From: Ophioceras dolichostomum
Lineage: Eukaryota > Ascomycota > Sordariomycetes > Magnaporthales > Ophioceraceae
NCBI GenBank assembly: GCA_003049485.1
Contig: PYST01000014.1
Coordinates: forward strand, 177,059 to 241,058
Direction of reading: 5' to 3'
DNA length: 64,000 bases
In this document: positions 25,001 to 36,353 of the stretch, piece by piece
Layout: each line of letters starts with the position of its first letter
How positions within the stretch are numbered: position 1 is the first letter of the stretch
The notes under the pieces: model-generated
What the model saw: only the letters and a program-made list of their open reading frames with translations
What the model was told of the DNA's origin: nothing
The model's database searches: none
Program-made: the position numbers and the translations under genes

Positions 25001-28000
25001 GAAAGGCCTTGTTTTTGCCCTTCTTCTTGCCCTTCTTAGACTTCTTCGTCGTAAACAAAAAAGCAGCTCCGGATAGATCAGCTTCGCCGGCTTGCTCGAT
25101 CGGCGTCTGCGATCCAGTAGCGGTCCCAGTCGTTTCCGTAGGCGCGTCATCAACGCGAGCCGGGTCTGGGCTAGCACTTCTCTCGACATCAATGGGTTGG
25201 ACAGCTCCCTCAATCTTCTTGTCATCCTGCAAGCCGGAGTGATCTGATTCGATCGTAGTCCCCACATTATCGGCCACCGCAGTTTCGACCGTAGATTTAT
25301 TGTCGTCAAGTAGTGGTTCTGCTACTTTAGAAGAGTCCAGCTCGAAGTCCAGAGATCGCATCCCTTTCTGCGGAGGGGACGGAGGTTGCGAGTCCTTGCG
25401 CGGGTTCTCAGCAAGAGATTCAACCTCGCGGTCGCCGGCACTGGAGCTGTCGACGTGATGAAGCAGTGCAGCAGTGACCAGTCCAGCCACGGCACCGCCG
25501 ACGAGCGTCTTGGCGATTCGGTGGTCGTCCTTTTCCGGCCCCAGGGGCCGTACAGCATCATCATCATGCGACACCAGGACGTCGTCCTTCTGGATCTGCT
25601 TCGGCGGAGAATCCACCCCACGCAGCACAGGGCTCGGCTGAGAGTGACGAGACGCGTCGGCATCGGCATCGGCATCGGCATCGGCAACGACATCGACATC
25701 ACCACGCTTTTTCTCAGCAAGTGGGCTAGGCGGCACAGACGGATGCAGCACCGACGCCGCATCCTCGAAGACGTCGCTCGCCTCCGTATCGCTGAGGGCC
25801 AGGCACTCTGGCGTTTGAGGGAGGACCTCGACGTCGTCGTCGTCGTACCGCCGCACCGGCTCAGCCTTGGGTGTCGCAGCTTGCGAGCCCAGGTGACGAT
25901 CGGCGGCATCCACCGACGACGATGGTTGTTGTCGCAGAGCGTGGTCGACAGCGGCCATGTCGAGTGGCAGCGACCCGGGACCAGCCGCGACGCAGCTTGG
26001 CAGGTCGCGGCTTATTAGGTGGTGAGCCTCCTCACCATCATCGAAAGTCCTAAACTCGGGGTCAGGAGATCCCCGCCCTGACGCTGACGCTTCGCTAGGT
26101 TCGCTTGGCGGGAGCTCCGGCAGTGGCAGAATCGGCACATCGACCTGCGAGCCGGAGCGCACGTGCTCGGGGAGGTACAGCGGCTTGATTTCCCGGCTGT
26201 TATCCCAAGACGTGGGCCGACCGAGGCGTCTAGTAGTAGCCGTCGCCGGACTGTTGACATGTGCCACTATATGACCCTGCTGCTGCTGTGGTTCGGGGCC
26301 AGTTCGAGGAGCAGCTGACTGCTGCCCCACGATCTCAGCAGACCCTGCGCTTGCAGCAGAAGTCCCCGCGGAGACCGGGGACGACTGCTGCACGGGAGAT
26401 TGCTGGTGTGACTTGTGGAGGCTCGGCGAAGAGGGGACCGACCGCAGGAGAAACCTGAAGGGGACCGCGGTCGCGCTGGCTGGGTTGGGAGACTTGGGAG
26501 GCGTCTCGAAGGCGCTCCGTCGCCGCGAGGCATACAGGTCCCGGAGCAACTGTCTTTCCTGGTCCGGGGGTGTCTCGGGCCGACTATCAGGGAGAGACGG
26601 CAATTCCTCGTCGCCCTCATGATCTTCACTGCCCTCCAGGTTCCTCGCAGTGGTGGTAATTGGAGAGCCTGGCTCGCTGGGTGGCAGCGGGAGCAGGTCG
26701 CCATATTGAGGATCGATGGCGGGCTTGATGACCCTTCGAGGTATAATTTCGGGATCCAGAACTTCAAAATCATCCACCTTCGTCTTATCATTTTCCTTTT
26801 CTTCTCCTCTCCCTTTCGCCCCTTCCTCAATCTCTACTACCTCCTTCTCCTTCTCCTTCACCGTCTCCAATACAGGAGCGGGAACAGGAGCGGGGATCGG
26901 CTCAGACACGGGGCTAGGGCCGCGGCCAAGTTCGGAGGCGAGGACGGGGGTACCCGAACCCGGAGTTGGACCTCCGGGACGTGTGGTAGTTGCAATGACA
27001 TCATCAGCCTCGGCCGGATCACCACGGACCGACGAGGAGGCCGATTTGGCATTTCGGCGGGAGCTGCTGCTGCTACGGCTGGCAATCGCAGCAGCCAGAA
27101 CAACAGCGCCCGCTAGGCCGACACCAGCGCCAATGGTGTCGGCATTACCTAAAAAAGAATTCTTCTTGTCCGAGCCGTCCTCGGCCCCCACCTTCTCGTC
27201 GTCCTCGTTTGCGTGATCGGCGTCCGGTGCCGACGTGCCGTTATTGCCGTTCGAGGCTGCGGCACCACCCTTCCAGAAACCGAAGAAGCCGCCGCCGCTC
27301 TTGGTGGACGTCGAGCCCTTCTGGGCACCACTACCGGTGGGCGCAGAGACGACGGACTCCGCCTCGTCCGCCGCTGCCCCACGGCTCCCGTTGGACCTGC
27401 TCTCGTAGCGGTCGTCGTACCTCGTCATCGGGTCCGAAACGACCGAGCTCACGTCGCGGTCCAACGGGGCGTATTTGTCCCGCTTTTTATCCGGGCCCCT
27501 GTCCGGCGGTTCGCCATCGTCGCGTTCCTTGTGATAGTCCCTCGGGACGTCATCGTAGGCGTCGACAAACTCCTCGTCATCGTCCCGACGACGGCCGTTC
27601 TTGCCGTTCTTCTTCTTGGACTTCTTGGGCTGGTCCCACTCATCATCCACGGGCGCCGCCGGGATCTGGCTGTCCTCCGGCGGGATATCGGCGAAGGTGT
27701 CGATGGGGACGGAAATTCTACGCTCGCCGGTGGGAGAAGACTCTCTGGTGTCGTCACGAGATGAAGCGAGCGACTTCTTGCCCTTCTTGCCCTGCTTCTT
27801 CTTAGATGTTGCGGTGGCCGCCCACTCGTCTTCGACAGCTTCCTCGGCGGCCGGTGGTAGAGACGGTGGCTCCTGAGCGACTTCAAGCGGCGGCGGCGTA
27901 GGGGGGAGAGTAGGCTGATCGCCACCGTCGTGCACAGGAGCTGCCTGTTCACCACCGTCGTCCCAAAAAGCTGCTGCCGCTGCCGCCTTCTTGGCCTTCT

Positions 28001-31000
28001 TAGACTTCTTCTTCGACGACGGAGCGCTCCATACATCTTCCACCTCATCGGCAGGTGCCTGGATATCCCGGGTAGTGACCTCTGGTAATTCCGCAGCCGC
28101 CTCAGGCTTGGGGGAAGACGCGGCCGCCACGTCGTCTTCCCACTGCGAGGAAGCCCTCTTGGATTTCTTGGCCTTCTTCTTAGACGGTGCCGATGACGTG
28201 GTCACCCAGTCGTCATCGTCAGCGGCGGCGTCCTGGGCTGCAGGAGGAGGAGGAGGAGGGGCCTCGGCCAGAACAACAGGCTCTTCCGACTTGGCAACGT
28301 CAAAGGCACCTGCGTCAGGCGGCGATGCAGGAGTAGCCGCTCCGTTGCTCTTCTTGCCCTTCTTCTTCTTTTTCGAGGAAGAAGGTATGTCGGCCCATTC
28401 ATCGTCGGCGGCAGCAGGCAACTCGCGAGACTCTGACATCTCGCGGGGTGTCGCAGCCGGCTGAGATCCTCCCGTTCGCTCGACCAAGGTGGACTCGTCC
28501 TCGATCATGGGCGGCGCAGGGTGAAACTCGTCCTCCCTGGGGCTGTCCGCCCCTGACCTCTTAGAAGCGGCCGCCTCCTTCTCGAGCTTCCGCCGCTCTT
28601 TCTTGGAGAGCTTGCGGGAGACGCCCTCGAAGTCGTCCGCCATCGACTCCTTGTCGGCCGCGGTCCCCGAGCGGGAATCATCGAAGGCAGATCCCGGCTC
28701 CGAAACGGTTCTGGACTTGGGCTGGTCGCCCGAGATACCAAGATCTGTGACGGTCTCAGCGAACGGCTTCCGGTAGGACATGAGGGGTTCGTCCGAACCG
28801 GGAGGGGAGTCCCGTCTGTGGTACGTGGGATCATTGATGACTATGTTGGGATCGAAGCCCGTGTCTTGCAGCCCTGCAGCCAGCGTGGCCGCGAAGTCCA
28901 GGTCGTCAGCGTAAGATCCAGGCAACTGGGAGCTCCGCGGGCTGGCGGGCTTGGGGCCGGGCGCAGGAGGCGGCGCGTCAGCCAGGCCACGCTCGATTGG
29001 GCTACCGACGCGGTCAAACTCGCTAGACTTGGGCCGGTCTTTCGTCCCCTCGTCTTTCTTCACTACATCAGACGAGTCGTCCCGGTCCTTGTCCTTGTCC
29101 TTGCTGGCAGTCTCAGCAACGACGCCGGCAATGCCTGCGCCAGTAATCGCGCCGGCAAGAATGCCCCACCCTCTGCTCTTCTTCTTGGGCTTAGGCTCCT
29201 CGGCGACAACCGGGGCAGGGGTCTCCTCTGACCGAGGCGTGGCCTTGTCTTGTTCTGGGCTGTCGGACGCAATCTGCTTGGTCTCGTTTGAGCCCCAGGT
29301 GACAGATTTCTGGGTGGGAGATGCGTTGACGATCTCGATGTCGGGGACGTCGCCGGCATCCGTCGACCGGGGCGCATCCCTGCTCGAGCCAGATTCAGGC
29401 TCGTCTCTACGCCTATCCTTCCGAGGCTTATCGTCCCTGTCCCTATCCCTGTCCCTCTCCCTCTCCCTCTCCCTGTCGCTATCCCGCTCCGACTTCCGCT
29501 CCCGCCGCTCCCGCGTCGGCGAAGACTTTTCCTCTTGCTTTTCCGGAGTGGGAGTCGGGACCGGGGTCGGCCTGACAACGTTGAGCATGGGACGAGGGCG
29601 CTCGGCGGACGGATCTCGCACGGTGAAAGCCGCCGCGCCCGACATCAAGAACTCGCCGGATGCCTCACCCCTAGGCAGGCGGAACTTCTCGAGATCCTTC
29701 GGCTCGAGCCAGTTGTCGACGCGGACGTCGGCGTCCGGCCCCTCCCAGATGCTCTTGTCCTTGTGCTTCCTGTGCATCTCCGGCGGCGTGACGATGCGCT
29801 GGATGGGCTCCTCGTCGCGCTCGGTCCACTTCTCGACGACCGACGGGTCGGGGGAGGCACTGCGAGAGCGGATCTCCTCCTCGGCTATCTTGCGGGCGAG
29901 GACGCTCTCGCGGTAGTACCTGTCGGCCTCCTCCTGCACCGAGTCTCTAGGGGCAGTGCGCCGGCCTCTCCGCTCGTCGCGCCCGGACCCTCTGTGGCCG
30001 TGACGCTCGAGCACAGCGATGGCCGCCGCCATTGCCGCCTCGGGGATCGGGGAGGTGGAATGCTGAGCCTCGCCATAGGACTTCCGTGCGTTGTCCTCAG
30101 TCTCTTTTGTCTCACGAGCCTGCTGCTTCAGCTCTAGCTCGTACGACTCCCGCCGGCTCAGCCGCTCGCGCGGCTCGTTCAACTTCACCGGCTTGTCCTC
30201 GCCGGGCATCACAAAGTCGGACAAGTCCAGGTTCGAGAAGTCCGGCTCTCGCTCGACTGTCTGAATCATTGGGGTCAGAGGACGAGCAGGGGTCTGGTAT
30301 ATCGGAGTAGGGAACGCGTCGTCGGCCACTTGGTACTGGAAGGGGTCAACGGGAGGATGTCCAGACGATGAAGCGGCAGGATCCTCGGCGCGACGCTGCG
30401 TGGAGGTGGAGGAAGGCTCAGCCGGTCGTTCAGGCTTCTTCGAATCTGTTCGCAGGTCGTCCTTGGGCTCTTCCCTGCGCTCATATTTGCGCTCATCCTC
30501 ACGGCCGTCTTTGCGCTCGTCTTTACGATCATCTTTAACACTACGGTGAGGATCCTCGGGGCGCTCCGGCTGCGAAGGACGACGGTCGTCGCCGTCATAC
30601 TCGACGACAACGTCCTTTCGTTTCCTCTCCTTCCGCTCCCGACGCCTGCGCTCGCGCTCACGCTCGTAGTCGTCGATCTGAGCCTGCGTCGCATCTGGAA
30701 CGCCTGGAATGCCGCGACTGTAATAGCGCTCCTCCGGACGGTCTTGGATCTTCTCCTGCTGACCGGCGGCGGCTCGGCCATCGTCTCGTATTTCGATAGC
30801 TTGGGCGGCGGTGCTGTCCCGCTTGGAGCGACGGCGCTCCTCACGTTCAGCACGGTCGGCGCGGTCGGCACGCTCGTAGCGCTCATCACGCTCCCTCCGA
30901 TCGTCGTCGCGCTTGTCTTTGTGGTCGGCAGCCATCTTGGCTGCCGCGGCGACTCCGGCGACTCCGGCCACCCCGACGAGTCCTGCAACCGCAGCGTTGG

Positions 31001-32696
31001 AGAAGGACGGCTCGTCGCGGCTACGGCTCTTTTCATCCTCGCGGCGGCGGCGGTCTTCATCTTCACGGCGACGCCGGTCCTCATCTTCACGGCGACGACG
31101 GTCATCCTCCTCGCGACGGCGCCGGTCGTCCTCTTCACGGCGACGGCGATCGTCCTCCTCGCGGCGTCGAAGCTGCTCAGAGGTAGAATACCTGTCAGCC
31201 TCGTAGACGCGCGAGGGCACCGGCGCGATCGGCTTAGGCGCCTGGATCGGCACGGGGTCAGGGCGGGCGCGCGCAACACCGTCCGGGGCCGCCCCCTCAA
31301 CGTCGAACCGGTCGGGATCCGACGTCGGGATGGAGTAGACAGTGCGCATAGGCATGGGCCGGCCCTCGAACGACGCGCTCTCCACGGATGGGATCGGGCG
31401 ATGAATATGGGGCTCGGGCACCCGCGCTCCAGGGGCAGCGGCCGCAGGGGGGAGCTGATGATGCTGATGCTGCTGCCTGTGAGCCGGGTCCTCGAAGCCG
31501 CAGGGCGTGTTGATGAGACCGCGCAGCGAGTTGTAAGGGCCGAAGTTCTTCGGGTCCACCACGGAGCTCTTGCGCCCTTGCTGCGCGAGCGTGGGCGGAG
31601 AAGCGACGACGTTGGGCGGTGGTGCGACGTGGGCGGCTGAGGGCCGGGACGAGGACGAGGCGAGCTTGGTGGCCCCCGCCGCCGCCGCCGCCGCCGCAGC
31701 AAGAGCCACGGCAGAACCGCCGTAGGCCAGGCCCATGTCGACGCCGTCATCGGAGTCGTCCTCGGACGACGTCTCCCAGTCGGACTCGTCTCCCGAGTCG
31801 TCGCGGTGGGGCCTCGAGGAGCCGATGCCACGATCCAGGCGGTCTCCGGTGCTCTGCCGCCGGAAGTTGCTGATGGCGGCGGCGGTGGTGACGAGCTGCG
31901 ACGGCCGACGGCGACCGAGACGGGCGAGGTCGTTGTTGTTCTCGTCGCGGGCGATCTTGGCCAGCTTCCGGCCTATCTCCAAGATCTCCTCGTCGGTCTG
32001 CGTCCGCTGGAGGCCACCGGGCCCGGGCGCGGAAGGGTCGTAAGGGGCGGTGGCGGCGCGCTGGCCGGCGCCGCGTCTGTTGTCCAGGCGATCACGCGAC
32101 ACATAGCCCCTGCCGTAGGCGAGCGAGTCGTCGACGGAAGAAGAGCTCGAGTTGCCGAAGGACAAGAACCCCCGCTTCTTCTTCTTCTTCTTATGGCTCG
32201 ACCGGCGCTTCGGCGGCTCGGGCGCGGCGGTGAAAAACGAGAAGAAGCCGCCGCCCTTGGTCTTGCGCGCCGAGACGTTCACCAGCGACTCCGAGGTAGA
32301 CGAGGACGAGGACAGGTCGGAGCTCGAGTCGTGGTGGGCACGCGATCGCGTTGTCTCCGCCGCTGCAGCAGCAGCAGGAGCAGCAGGAGCAGCGATGGGG
32401 ATAGGCTCCGGGTGGGTGTGCTGCTGGACGTGCTGATAGCTGGGGGACTGGTAGGATTGGGGATATTGCTGATATTGGGAGTACGGGTTGTACTGGGGAT
32501 TCTGGGGGTTCTGAGGGTACTGCTGCTGTTGCTGCGCGTATTGCGAATACTGGGCGGCCGGCAGAGGCTCCATCATCGCCGGAGCGGGAACGGGAGCTCC
32601 CGTTTCGTAGGAATGTTCGTGACTCTCTTGTTGCTGCTGTCGCGCTCGGCGCCTCCGCCTGGAGCTTTCCGGGCTCCGGCGCCGATGATCACTCAT
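10018..32696 (-). CDS. lah: Leashin (LAH), giant Woronin-body / septal-pore tether, ~7,506 aa
   Basis: Exon 1 is 32696-11823 (6,958 codons, uninterrupted). The intron is 11822-11665 (donor GTAAGT, acceptor TTGCAG, phase 0) and exon 2 is 11664-10018, ending EGGI. The N-terminus is basic (MSDHRRRSPESSRRRRRARQ), followed by Gln/Tyr/Pro-rich and RRREEDD-repeat segments. Most of the protein is acidic and disordered-looking, with about 27 Lys-rich KKSKKDKKKK-type modules (~1430-6255) and about ten Ala/Gly-rich apolar stretches. Exon 2 encodes a coiled coil (~6984-7133) and then a compact conserved domain (LCSHVQQWVLRFSKFSDMRA, YLFGMDREQRQKLKTLEKQL, QAVLQTLSMILPPPSNLE) that I recognise from the Aspergillus 'involucrin repeat' / Lah proteins. 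In known species leashin ties Woronin bodies to the cortex or septal pore. Neurospora makes separate LAH-1 and LAH-2 from this locus. Here the frame is continuous. Confidence 0.8.
11665..11822 (-). other. Only intron of leashin, with (GAATT)5 microsatellite
   Basis: 158-nt phase-0 intron with GTAAGT donor and TTGCAG acceptor on the minus strand. A (GAATT)5 tract lies at about 11738-11764. It joins ...MTDVY to DGYGEGR.... Reading through it would end the protein soon after a frame change, so splicing is needed to attach the coiled coil and C-terminal domain. Confidence 0.8.
17960..18095 (-). repeat. Tandem 15-bp repeat in leashin (xPAIxDE units)
   Basis: Successive 15-nt units encode PAIVDE, PAIADE, PAIGDE and PVIADE variants on the minus strand. 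The array is in frame, so copy-number change would not disrupt the gene. Confidence 0.7.
23495..23571 (-). repeat. Tandem 12-bp repeat in leashin (IEEP units)
   Basis: Four nearly identical IEEP-coding units and two IEVP units in a row on the minus strand. Near identity at the DNA level (CTCGATGGGCTC repeated on plus) suggests recent expansion or active length variation. Confidence 0.8.
31030..31175 (-). repeat. Tandem 24-bp repeat in leashin (RRREEDDR units)
   Basis: Six successive units encode RRREEDDR or RRREDEDR on the minus strand, at about residues 507-555. The result is a highly charged alternating segment that is probably a single long helix. Confidence 0.75.
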
Positions 32697-34643
32697 CTTT
32701 GACTCGGGATGGTAAGTTCCTCCACTGTCACCATCTGCACAATGCTTGACCGTGAGTACAGATGTGTGTACTATATTCCGAAAAAAGTTAAGATCAAATG
32801 CTTTGTTAAAAGTGGGAGGGATAGCTTGGGAATATTCCGTCTGCGAATATCGACCGATTGTTATTGTTTATGACCAGGGAGGGTAGCTCTGCTCCTTCAT
32901 CAGGCCTGTCAGCCCCAAAACAAGGGCGGTCTGAACTGGCACGGAGCATCAAAGATTGGGCGACAAATCTTTGGGTGGGCGGCGGGGGTGGGCGAGACTG
33001 GCCAGCGGCAAGGATTGATGCTGCAACACGCTGGTGCGGTGGCTGGTCAACCCGCCGCACTGCTACTGCACGATGTGCCGGGGGCGAAAGTCGTGGAGCC
33101 CGACGACAGCTTTGCAGCCAATAGGCGCCGGCCGTCTCGGGCTTTTCAGCTGAGATTAACCCCAAGTGCAGGCCGTCTTGCCGGTGTAGATGGAGATCAC
33201 ATGCGCGTCCACGTGTCAACCGATCGTCTTCTTTTCTTTCCTCTTTTCCTTTTCTCTGCATTTGAACCGTTTTCTCCTGCAGACTTGTGGAACTTATTGC
33301 GGTGGAGTGGACGAGTTCTCACAGGAAAAGCGCAACAAGTTGGGCATCTCTTCCTCTGTCGTGATCATTTGAATCAGGCTGCAAATTCTACCTGAACGGA
33401 ACCCTAGCCTTCCTTCTTGTCAGTCAGTGTGTCACTGATACCTACCAGGTAGGCAATTCACTCACTGCGTTGTACGGTTTCTCTCCAGTACGAATTCAAA
33501 ACTCGCCACCACATCAGGCAGACAGACGCACTGCTTATAGTCGCACTCATCTTTTGATGTTTGCCCCTTCTTGATGGACTATGCGATTTTATTCTTGGTT
33601 GTTCGTCTTGTAAGACCCCACTTTGAGCCACCTACCCGATTAGTGCATAAAGCCGTCTGGTCGGCCCAGTTTGCCGGGTTCTTGCTTCAAGTCGGATGGG
33701 AATACCCTCGTCCGCCTCATCGGATTGGGACGTTAGTAACGGCCGTTGGACTCCCTGACACTAACGGCCGAATTCTTGGAAACCCTCCAAGTCCATCTCT
33801 TCCCAGTTCAGTCACCGCCCCCTGAAGGTATCCAAGGTACTCGTATGTATGTTGGTGCTGCACTATGCAGCATCAAACCGGACTATTCGACGTCTTTCCC
33901 TTTTTGGGTTGAGGGGAACTTCTTAGGTGCCATCCATATAGACGCCCGCATAATAGTCTCTGGCCGCTATCACTCAGAGCAGAGTCGACGATGCCCATGC
34001 TTGGATGGCACTCGCAACTGCTGAAATCAAGAGACTTCTCTTTCTTACGGCATCGGCTCTAAAGTTCCCCCGCCGGAGTTGGGGCCTTGTTGCTATCACC
34101 GAGATGCGGCGCACCACCCTTGACTTGGGTCTTTACATGTTTTCTCACTTCTCACTTCTCACTTCTGTACTGTACTGGGAGTGTGGCGTGACCTGAGTCG
34201 ACCTAGCCCGGTCCTTGCTTTTTAAAAACCGCCAGGATATCTTTTGGACGTCTCTCGGTCTTCCCTTTACCGACGGTTTACCAGGAACACAACGCATGTT
34301 CGTGCGGTTGACCGGGCGCGGAACTAGTCTATCAGGGCAGCTTTACCTATTCACTGGTTGATGATCTTGGCTTGGAGGGCCCCGCCGGTGGGTGATGGAG
34401 ATCCGTTTTTAGACCGCCCCTAGCGAAGTCCTCTTATGTATAGTCCAGGGTGCTAGCGTGTGCGTCCCCTCTTTTGGGGAGTGTCACCCATCAGGTCACC
34501 ACCAACAGACGGGGCGTGCAAAACTGCCTGCCACGCTTCCCAGAGAAATTCCCCATTTATGCATGATGCCTGATATCGGGCGGCGCGGGATGCCATACCA
34601 GGATTGTCCCTTACCCCCTCTTCTCCCAGGTCCACGGCCTCGG
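32697..34643. other. Intergenic region between leashin and terpene synthase
   Basis: Upstream of leashin on the minus strand and of the terpene synthase on the plus strand (divergent pair). It should contain both promoters. I see no credible coding sequence; the short open frames near 32,860-33,400 and 33,570-34,200 lack family features. Confidence 0.5.
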
Positions 34644-34652
34644 TATAAAAGG
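34644..34652 (+). promoter_or_regulatory. TATA box of terpene synthase gene
   Basis: TATAAAAGG, a consensus TATA element 312 bp upstream of the predicted ATG at 34964, followed by pyrimidine-rich DNA suited to a fungal transcription start. Confidence 0.55.
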
Positions 34653-34963
34653 AGGCGGGAACCCCTCCCATCTCTCCCTCCCGTCTCATCACCCCCTCCC
34701 ATGTCACTAATGCCGGAGCCCGCCTGTGCGTAGACTTGCCCTGAAGTCCCGATCTCCCTTGAACAGCACACATTCTTGACGGGTGGTCGTTGGCTCGAAT
34801 AACTTCGGATCCTTCGGATCTTTCATCCCAGCCCTCCCAAGAACCTCCTACTCCTTATACGAGTCAGTCTCTCATAAGGCTTACACGGCCGCTGACAATT
34901 TCTATACTACCCCTATATTCTCATCATTAGTACTCCTCCCCTCCCTTCAACTCATCTGATATC

Positions 34964-36353
34964 ATGGCCGCCTCTCTGAAAGGCCAGACCATGCGTGTTC
35001 CGGACTGGCGCGCGGTCTTCGACCACTGGGCCACGGCTGTAAACCCACTGTACCCTCGCCTGATCCCCGTCGTCGAGTCCGCCCTCGAAAGGGTCGTCTC
35101 CGATGAGGTAGCGCTCCAGAAGTTGAAGGACTCAGATTTTGCGCTGTTTGCATCCAGGTATCGCATCCACTCGCTGGTTCTTTGCTTCTCTGCTCTCCTC
35201 TCCTATCCTTCTCTCGCTGACTCCCCTCCGACCTGGGTTGATCAGCTGGTTCCCCAAGGCGGACTTCGAGCTCCTCAAGGCCATAGCCGTCTACTGCCTG
35301 TGGATGTTCCTCTTCGATGATTCCATCGACGCGGAGATCACTCCGGGGGTCGAGAACTATGCGTCCAGCTTCGGGCTCGCGTCCACATACCGCGGCCAGA
35401 CGCTGGACTACGTGCGCTTCCACATTGGGCTCCCTACTGAATCGGGGGCGACGCGGGAGCGGGAGCCGGACGCACCAAACATCGTCTGCACCCTGTTCGC
35501 CGATGTGGCCCCGAGCCTGAGGAAGCTCCTAGACAAGAACCAGATCCAGGCCCTGTACCGGTCTCTGGAGTTCTTCATCAAGGCGAACGCCGTCGAGCAG
35601 CAGAATCGCCTCTCAGGTGGCTTCCCCAAGGTGGAGGACTTCTACACCTGGAGGCTCGGGACCACCGCGGTTGACACTATGTGCGACCTCGGATCGTAAG
35701 CCGCCCATCCAACCATCCATCCACCCATCCAGCCAAAGTCCCCTCGACTACGGCGCACAGTTTCCCCCCTCCCTCTCCCCCAGAGGCGCCGCAAGCATCT
35801 TGACCTAACACCTGCATATTCTTCTCCACAGAGCCCTTATCGGGGGTAGCATCCCCCCAGAGGTGTTGGGCGACTCAGAAGCAACCATGCGATACGAGGC
35901 CAACAAGAACACCATCTAGTGAGTGCCCCTCCTACCAACTCTCCCCATGAACCCGGGAATTTCTCTGACTAACCCTCACTAACAAATATCCAACCCTTCC
36001 CAAAAAAAAGCGTGAACGACATCCTCTCCCTAAAGAAGGAGCTCAAAGACGACACGCTCATGAACCTCGTAGTCCTCACGATGGAAGAGACCGGCAGCAG
36101 CCTCGACTCGGTCATCAACACGCTCTCGGGCGAGCTCACCAAGAACGGCCAGACCTTCGACGCCGCTGCGTCCTCCATGCGGGCTCGGGCCAAGGCGTGC
36201 GGCAGCAGCCCCGCCGTGCAGGCCAGCGTCGAGCGGCTGGTCGAGGCGTACGAGCTCATCATGACGAGCGTCTACACCTGGACTTGCGGGAGCCCGCGGT
36301 ACGGCATGGCGGCGTATCGGCAGAAGGACGGGGCCTTCTTGATTCCTCTATGA
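34964..36353 (+). CDS. Class I terpene synthase (sesquiterpene cyclase type)
   Basis: Four exons: 34964-35157, 35246-35695, 35832-35918 and 36011-36353. All introns are GT-AG and the frame is kept, giving 357 residues, normal for a fungal sesquiterpene cyclase. The metal-binding aspartate motif is D89-D90-S-I-D93 (context LFDDSID). The NSE motif is N246-D-I-L-S250-L-K-K-E254. The pair R340-Y341 near the C-terminus matches the conserved RY dimer that senses diphosphate. The enzyme should ionise a prenyl diphosphate, probably farnesyl diphosphate, with Mg2+ and cyclise it; the product cannot be read from sequence. It is cytosolic, with no signal peptide. No P450, oxidoreductase or transporter lies next to it, so it does not sit in an obvious cluster within this window. 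Confidence 0.85.

Larger units (their letters stand above)
13930..28400 (-). repeat. About 27 degenerate Lys-rich modules in leashin
   Basis: A recurring protein module: an acidic stretch, often D-D-(E/D)-(W/F), then a (T/V)KKSKKDKKKKKG-type basic block, then often QSDSEPASGA.TP. The best conserved units are at about 15,700-17,460 (seven in ~1.8 kb). Looser units continue near 18,420, 18,680, 19,240, 19,970, 20,290, 21,080, 21,280, 22,420, 22,680, 22,960, 24,300, 24,640, 25,030, 27,610, 27,790, 28,000, 28,170 and 28,360. The adjacent units around 16-17 kb are most alike, which suggests recent tandem duplication. Confidence 0.75.

Noticed and set aside
13930..28400. CRISPR-like array because of regular repeats
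   Set aside because: The repeats are degenerate, of coding phase, and lie in a eukaryotic open reading frame.
30275..31831. Long minus-strand frame (518 residues) within the leashin N-terminal region
   Set aside because: Alternate frame of the leashin exon caused by charge-repeat codons; no independent signals.
33571..34196. Small genes between leashin and the terpene synthase
   Set aside because: Short, unrelated open frames without splice support or recognisable domains.
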